NCBI GenBank assembly: GCA_020725985.1
Contig: DYTM01000007.1
Span: 1-9,378 of the forward strand
Direction of reading: 5' to 3'
Length of the DNA: 9,378 nt
Origin: Methanomassiliicoccus sp.
GTDB lineage: Archaea > Thermoplasmatota > Thermoplasmata > Methanomassiliicoccales > JACIVX01
The notes beneath the pieces are model-generated. The model was given only the letters and a program-made list of their open reading frames with translations, had not been told where the DNA came from and ran no database searches. Made by a program: the position numbers and the translations under genes. Each line of letters opens with the position of its first letter. Position 1 is the stretch's first letter. Below, in pieces: positions 6,342 to 9,378 of the stretch.

Positions 6342-7370
6342 ATGGACTTCTCAGAGCGTGTTCGCAATCTGACCGAAGAGTTGAGGGAGATCGAGGGAGC
6401 CTGCGGAATCTGCCACGGCACTCTTGAATCCATTATCAAGGCGGAGGGGAGGGTGAGTGCGTTCGAGGAGCCCAACGGGATCCTCGCGGTCGTGAGGGAC
6501 GATGCGGGGGAGGTCATCGGGGAGGGATTCGACATAGTCTGGTCGCCGGCCGTGCTGGCAGCGGAGATCGATGCGGGCCTCGTTCCACGGCAGTTCGAGG
6601 AGAAGCTCCGCAATGATGCTCTCAGCGACGAGAAGGACATCGCAAGCGTGACCGCCCTCTACGGATATGGCAGGGTGCTGACCCCCTCGGTCATCGCTCT
6701 GCAGATTGTCAACGAGGCAGGAGGAAGGACGATCATTCGGAGGGAGGGGATGGGGGTCGTGGCGAGAATGATTGGCAGGGATGGGGAAACCATGGCCGCT
6801 TCCTCGGTGTCCTATTGCCCCACCTGCGCGATTGCGAAGGCGGCCGCCTCGTCCGAGGTCCTCTCTGGCCTTGTGAGAGAGAGACTCTCAAACGCTCGGA
6901 ATACAGGGAGAAGCAAACATGAGAGGAAGATCGAGAACCGTTACGAGGCAAAGGGAGGGGCGGTCAGGACGAGCCTCCTCGAGGGGGAACGGATTCTAGC
7001 GGATAGGGTCCTTGGATGTTGCATAGCATACTCGACCACCAAAGCAGAGATAGCCGCGGGGCTCATACCGACCGAGGGGGCGAAGAGGTTCAAGGCCTAC
7101 TGCAACCTCTGCCCGATGAAGCACTGCTGGATGGAGAAGTCGATGGGGGCGATGGGGAACATCGTCCTCCATCGGCTCAGTGAGATCGGGACGGAGATCG
7201 AGGTCTCGGCGAACGGGCTCATCGTCGCACGGATCCCTGGGAGGCCAGCGATTCAGGGCCGGGGAACGCTGTGTTCTCTCAGCGCCCTGACGAACATGCT
7301 CATCACTGCCGAAGGCAACCAGGTGCTGAAGCCCTCTCCGGCCAAGAGGTTTCCCGAGTCGGGACAGTGA
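6342..7370 (+). CDS. Unrecognised cysteine-rich protein with internal duplication; likely metal or Fe-S binding
   Basis: I do not recognise this 342-residue family. Cysteines are clustered: GACGICHG (C21, C24), SYCPTC (C159, C162), GCC (C226, C227), YCNLCPMKHC (C254, C257, C262) and C311. Three CxxC pairs plus C262 suggest Zn or Fe-S binding (inferred). The protein looks duplicated. AEIDAGLVP (74-82) recurs as AEIAAGLIP (235-243), each after a strand-rich NGILAVVRDD- or GGAVRTSLLEG-like stretch, and GVVARMIGR (138-146) recurs as GLIVARIPGR. There are no membrane segments. The reading frame stays open far upstream, into the DUF835 gene, but that part is an out-of-frame shadow. ATG 6342 or GTG 6333 are the sensible starts; neither has a ribosome site, so a near-leaderless transcript is possible. 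A radical SAM gene follows 45 bases later, suggesting a functional partnership. Confidence 0.75.
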   Translation: MDFSERVRNLTEELREIEGACGICHGTLESIIKAEGRVSAFEEPNGILAVVRDDAGEVIGEGFDIVWSPAVLAAEIDAGLVPRQFEEKLRNDALSDEKDIASVTALYGYGRVLTPSVIALQIVNEAGGRTIIRREGMGVVARMIGRDGETMAASSVSYCPTCAIAKAAASSEVLSGLVRERLSNARNTGRSKHERKIENRYEAKGGAVRTSLLEGERILADRVLGCCIAYSTTKAEIAAGLIPTEGAKRFKAYCNLCPMKHCWMEKSMGAMGNIVLHRLSEIGTEIEVSANGLIVARIPGRPAIQGRGTLCSLSALTNMLITAEGNQVLKPSPAKRFPESGQ

Positions 7371-7380
7371 GCCGAACGGC

Positions 7381-7390
7381 AGAATAATTA
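7381..7390 (+). promoter_or_regulatory. TATA-like element giving a leaderless radical SAM transcript
   Basis: AGAATAATTA lies about 28-30 bases before ATG 7416, with no ribosome site before that ATG (CAACAGG only). The spacing predicts transcription starting at or just before the start codon, as in many archaeal leaderless mRNAs. Confidence 0.45.
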
Positions 7391-7415
7391 GCTCGAATTC
7401 TCAATAGTCAACAGG

Positions 7416-8144
7416 ATGAGGCTCATCGGGCTGCGGAAGTCGTGGGATCAGGCGAGGGTCGAGTTCTACGGTTGCCCGCTCCGCTGCGGATACTGCACTC
7501 ACATAAGACAGCCGAAAGAGGAATACGATATGCAACGGATCCTGGAGTTCGTCGCGGATCCGAAAATCATTGAGGTCTATCTCGGCGGAGCGGAGCCCAC
7601 CCTGCAGAAGAAGGAACTGAAGGAACTCCTCGAACGGCTGAAGAGAATTGGAAAGAAGGTGGTGCTGAAGACGAGCGGGTCAGACCCTGATTTCCTTGCC
7701 CTCAGCAAGGGACTCGTCTACAAGTACGTCATCGAGATGAAATGCCCGTTGGACGAGCGCGAATGCAACTCGGAGCTCACCGGCCTTTCGCTCGACCGCA
7801 CCGGAAGATATCTCGAGTCATTGGCGAGATCACTCGATATCCTGAAGGGGGAGAGAGTGAGAATCTGGATAAGGGTCATCCCCGGCTACACCACGCTTGA
7901 GAGGATCGAGAAGATCGGAAAGAACGTTGAGGGGATCGCCCAGGAGGTGCTTCTGTACCAATTCCTGAGCAATCCCTCGAACGACGCTCCCTTTAGGGGG
8001 ATCGCCGACCCCGGGCCCTCTGAATCTGAGATGGTCGACCTCGCGCGACGGATGGTCAAGTTTGCCCCGCGAGTGGTCATCGAGGGTAGGGGGTTCAGGA
8101 GTGAGTTCGTCTCCGCACCCCCTTCTGAGCATCTCGTTCGTTGA
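7416..8144 (+). CDS. Compact radical SAM protein (activase-like)
   Basis: This 242-residue protein carries the 4Fe-4S cluster motif C-x3-C-x2-C at YGCPLRCGYC (C20, C24, C27). It also has GGAEPTL (57-63), which stands where activating enzymes carry the SAM-binding GGEPTL motif. Next come VVLKTSGSDP (about 82-91) and EMKCPLDE, typical of the later barrel strands of PflA/NrdG-like proteins. The size fits a core radical SAM barrel with no SPASM or other auxiliary cluster domain. It should cleave S-adenosylmethionine to a 5'-deoxyadenosyl radical, but the substrate is unknown. No glycyl-radical enzyme is in the window. The cysteine-rich protein just upstream is the natural candidate partner. The gene converges with the UxaA-type gene, leaving 36 bases between stops. 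Confidence 0.88.
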   Translation: MRLIGLRKSWDQARVEFYGCPLRCGYCTHIRQPKEEYDMQRILEFVADPKIIEVYLGGAEPTLQKKELKELLERLKRIGKKVVLKTSGSDPDFLALSKGLVYKYVIEMKCPLDERECNSELTGLSLDRTGRYLESLARSLDILKGERVRIWIRVIPGYTTLERIEKIGKNVEGIAQEVLLYQFLSNPSNDAPFRGIADPGPSESEMVDLARRMVKFAPRVVIEGRGFRSEFVSAPPSEHLVR

Positions 8145-8180
8145 GAAATGACCCTGAGAAAGGGCGCCATGGTACCGGAT

Positions 8181-9347
8181 TCAGATCACTGGCCCGACGA
8201 CGTAGATGTTCATCGACTCCTCGTAGGCCAGTCTCTCCGCCTTGACCGCCTTGCCCGAGGCGACCTCGACTACCGCCTCGCGGATGATCCTTCCACCCTC
8301 ATCGATGTCCATCTCTCCCTCCAGGATCGCACTCACGTCCACGTCGATGTGGTCCGCGAGCCTCCTCGCCGTCACTGGATTCCCAGTGACCTTCAACACT
8401 GGAACGAATGGGAACCCCTGGGGGGCGCCCCTTCCTGTCGTGAAAACCAAGACCGTCGCCCCGCCAGCCGCGAGCCCCGTGAGCAGTTCAGGTTCCCTCC
8501 CGGGGGAGTCGATCATGTAGGTCCCCCGCCCCGGGATCCTCTCTCCGTAGGAAAGGACACCGTCCACCAGCCTGGAGCCGGTCTTGATCGCGGCCCCCAG
8601 GGACTTCTCCTCGATCGTCGACAAGCCCCCTTTGATGTTCCCCTGGGTTGGCTGACCCCCCCGCATATCCACTCCCATCCGCTTCGCCCTCTCCTCCATC
8701 CCGATGATCGTGTCCAGAATCTTGTTCTTCACTTCCTTGGTCCTCCCTCGGGAGGCGATCAGGCCCTCCGCACCTATGAACTCCGTCGTCTCTCCGAAGA
8801 CGATGCTTCCTCCCTCATCCACGATGGCATCCACCGCCCTGCCGAGTGCAGGGTTGGCCGATATCCCGGAGGTCGTATCCGATGCCCCACACTTGAGACC
8901 GAGCACAAGCCGGGAAACATCGATTTCGTTTCTCCTCGAGGCCGATATGCCAGCCGAGAAGACGCGGATCCTTCTCCTGCCGATCTCCTTCGCCCTTCTT
9001 GCCCCCCCGACCTCCTGGACGACGACTGTCTCGACAGGCTTTCCCGAACCGGAGATACCATCCGCAACCCTTTGGATGTCCACGCTCTCGCACCCCAAGC
9101 CCACTAGCAGGATGGCGGCGAGGTTGGGATTGCGGCCGAGCGAGATGAGCGTGTTCGTCACAGTCTCGATGTCGGGGGAGGTCTGGGCGCATCCCTGCCC
9201 GTGGACAAAGGCCTTGGCGCCCTTGACCGAGGAAACCCATTTTGCCACCTCGTTGGCGCAGACCACAGTCGACACAACGCCAATGATGTTCCTCGTTCCC
9301 GCAGTGCCGTCCGGCCTTTCGTATCCTTTGAACGTCATGTGATGCAT
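8181..9347 (-). CDS. UxaA-family hydro-lyase, large catalytic subunit (altronate/galactarate dehydratase or sulfolactate sulfo-lyase type)
   Basis: The 388-residue product has the family's marks in order: GYERPDGTAGTRN near residue 8, HGQGC (49-53) and GLGCE (83-87). LKCGASDTTSGISANPALG spans 151-169, and GNIKGGLSTIEEKSLGA about 237-252. The last matches the 'GN-x-x-GGL-T/S-T-IEEKSLGA' block typical of the family. These enzymes remove water or sulfite from sugar acids or sulfolactate and use Fe2+. The length fits the separate large-subunit form (as in SuyB), whose small SAF-type subunit is coded by another gene. That gene could lie upstream beyond 9378. Sequence alone does not settle the substrate. 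I chose ATG 9347 because GGGAGGGG (9353-9360) sits 5 bases away. TTG 9362 lies upstream of that ribosome site, and ATG 9338 is too far from it. Confidence 0.88.
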   Translation of the reverse strand: MHHMTFKGYERPDGTAGTRNIIGVVSTVVCANEVAKWVSSVKGAKAFVHGQGCAQTSPDIETVTNTLISLGRNPNLAAILLVGLGCESVDIQRVADGISGSGKPVETVVVQEVGGARRAKEIGRRRIRVFSAGISASRRNEIDVSRLVLGLKCGASDTTSGISANPALGRAVDAIVDEGGSIVFGETTEFIGAEGLIASRGRTKEVKNKILDTIIGMEERAKRMGVDMRGGQPTQGNIKGGLSTIEEKSLGAAIKTGSRLVDGVLSYGERIPGRGTYMIDSPGREPELLTGLAAGGATVLVFTTGRGAPQGFPFVPVLKVTGNPVTARRLADHIDVDVSAILEGEMDIDEGGRIIREAVVEVASGKAVKAERLAYEESMNIYVVGPVI

Positions 9348-9352
9348 TATCG

Positions 9353-9360
9353 CCCCTCCC
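9353..9360 (-). promoter_or_regulatory. Ribosome binding site of the UxaA-type gene
   Basis: Minus-strand GGGAGGGG, five bases before ATG 9347, decides between three in-frame starts. The promoter lies outside the window, so the gene may be downstream in an operon. Confidence 0.65.
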
Positions 9361-9378
9361 AAGAAGGCTGTACCGTCC

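Noticed and set aside
8148..9107. Plus-strand frame of about 319 codons opposite the UxaA-type gene
   Set aside because: It is an Arg/Pro/His-rich shadow with no ribosome site, while the opposite strand has full family motifs.
1..9378. CRISPR array, insertion sequence, prophage or defence island
   Set aside because: No regularly spaced direct repeats, terminal inverted repeats around a transposase, integrase, or nuclease/toxin genes were seen on either strand.

Overview
The window looks like chromosomal DNA from a GC-rich euryarchaeon, possibly a Thermoplasmata-type lineage; the lineage is an inference. The signs are an archaeal type-A RNase P RNA gene, TATA boxes about 26-30 bases before RNA genes and some ORFs, a class II tRNA-Leu without an encoded CCA, PhoU proteins with an AbrB/SpoVT-like DNA-binding N-terminus, and a stand-alone DUF835 protein. 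No phage, transposon or CRISPR element was seen.

Layout. Bases 1-271 (minus) hold the N-terminal end of a metallo-beta-lactamase-fold hydrolase that runs off the window. Bases 272-528 carry only small dyads. tRNA-Leu(GAG) follows on the minus strand (529-613) and diverges from a two-gene PhoU-like operon (about 785-3012). The first PhoU gene appears to have a one-base frame disruption near its 5' end. RNase P RNA (rnpB, about 3098-3413) comes next with its own TATA box, then a small cupin (3481-3810) and an ATP-type phosphoenolpyruvate carboxykinase (pckA, 3990-5609). A DUF835 protein (5806-6279), an unrecognised cysteine-rich protein with an internal duplication (6342-7370) and a radical SAM enzyme (7416-8144) lie downstream on the plus strand. 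A UxaA/SuyB-type hydro-lyase subunit (8181-9347, minus) converges on the radical SAM gene.

How they may work together. The PhoU pair probably acts as paired regulators or metal-binding adaptors, but no Pst transporter or phosphate kinase is next to it. pckA links oxaloacetate and phosphoenolpyruvate at the entry to gluconeogenesis. The most intriguing unit is the cysteine-rich duplicated protein followed 45 bases later by a compact radical SAM enzyme. It could be an enzyme plus partner or substrate, but nothing in the window names the chemistry. Most intergenic gaps hold a recognisable TATA box and several hold perfect dyads that could be operators.
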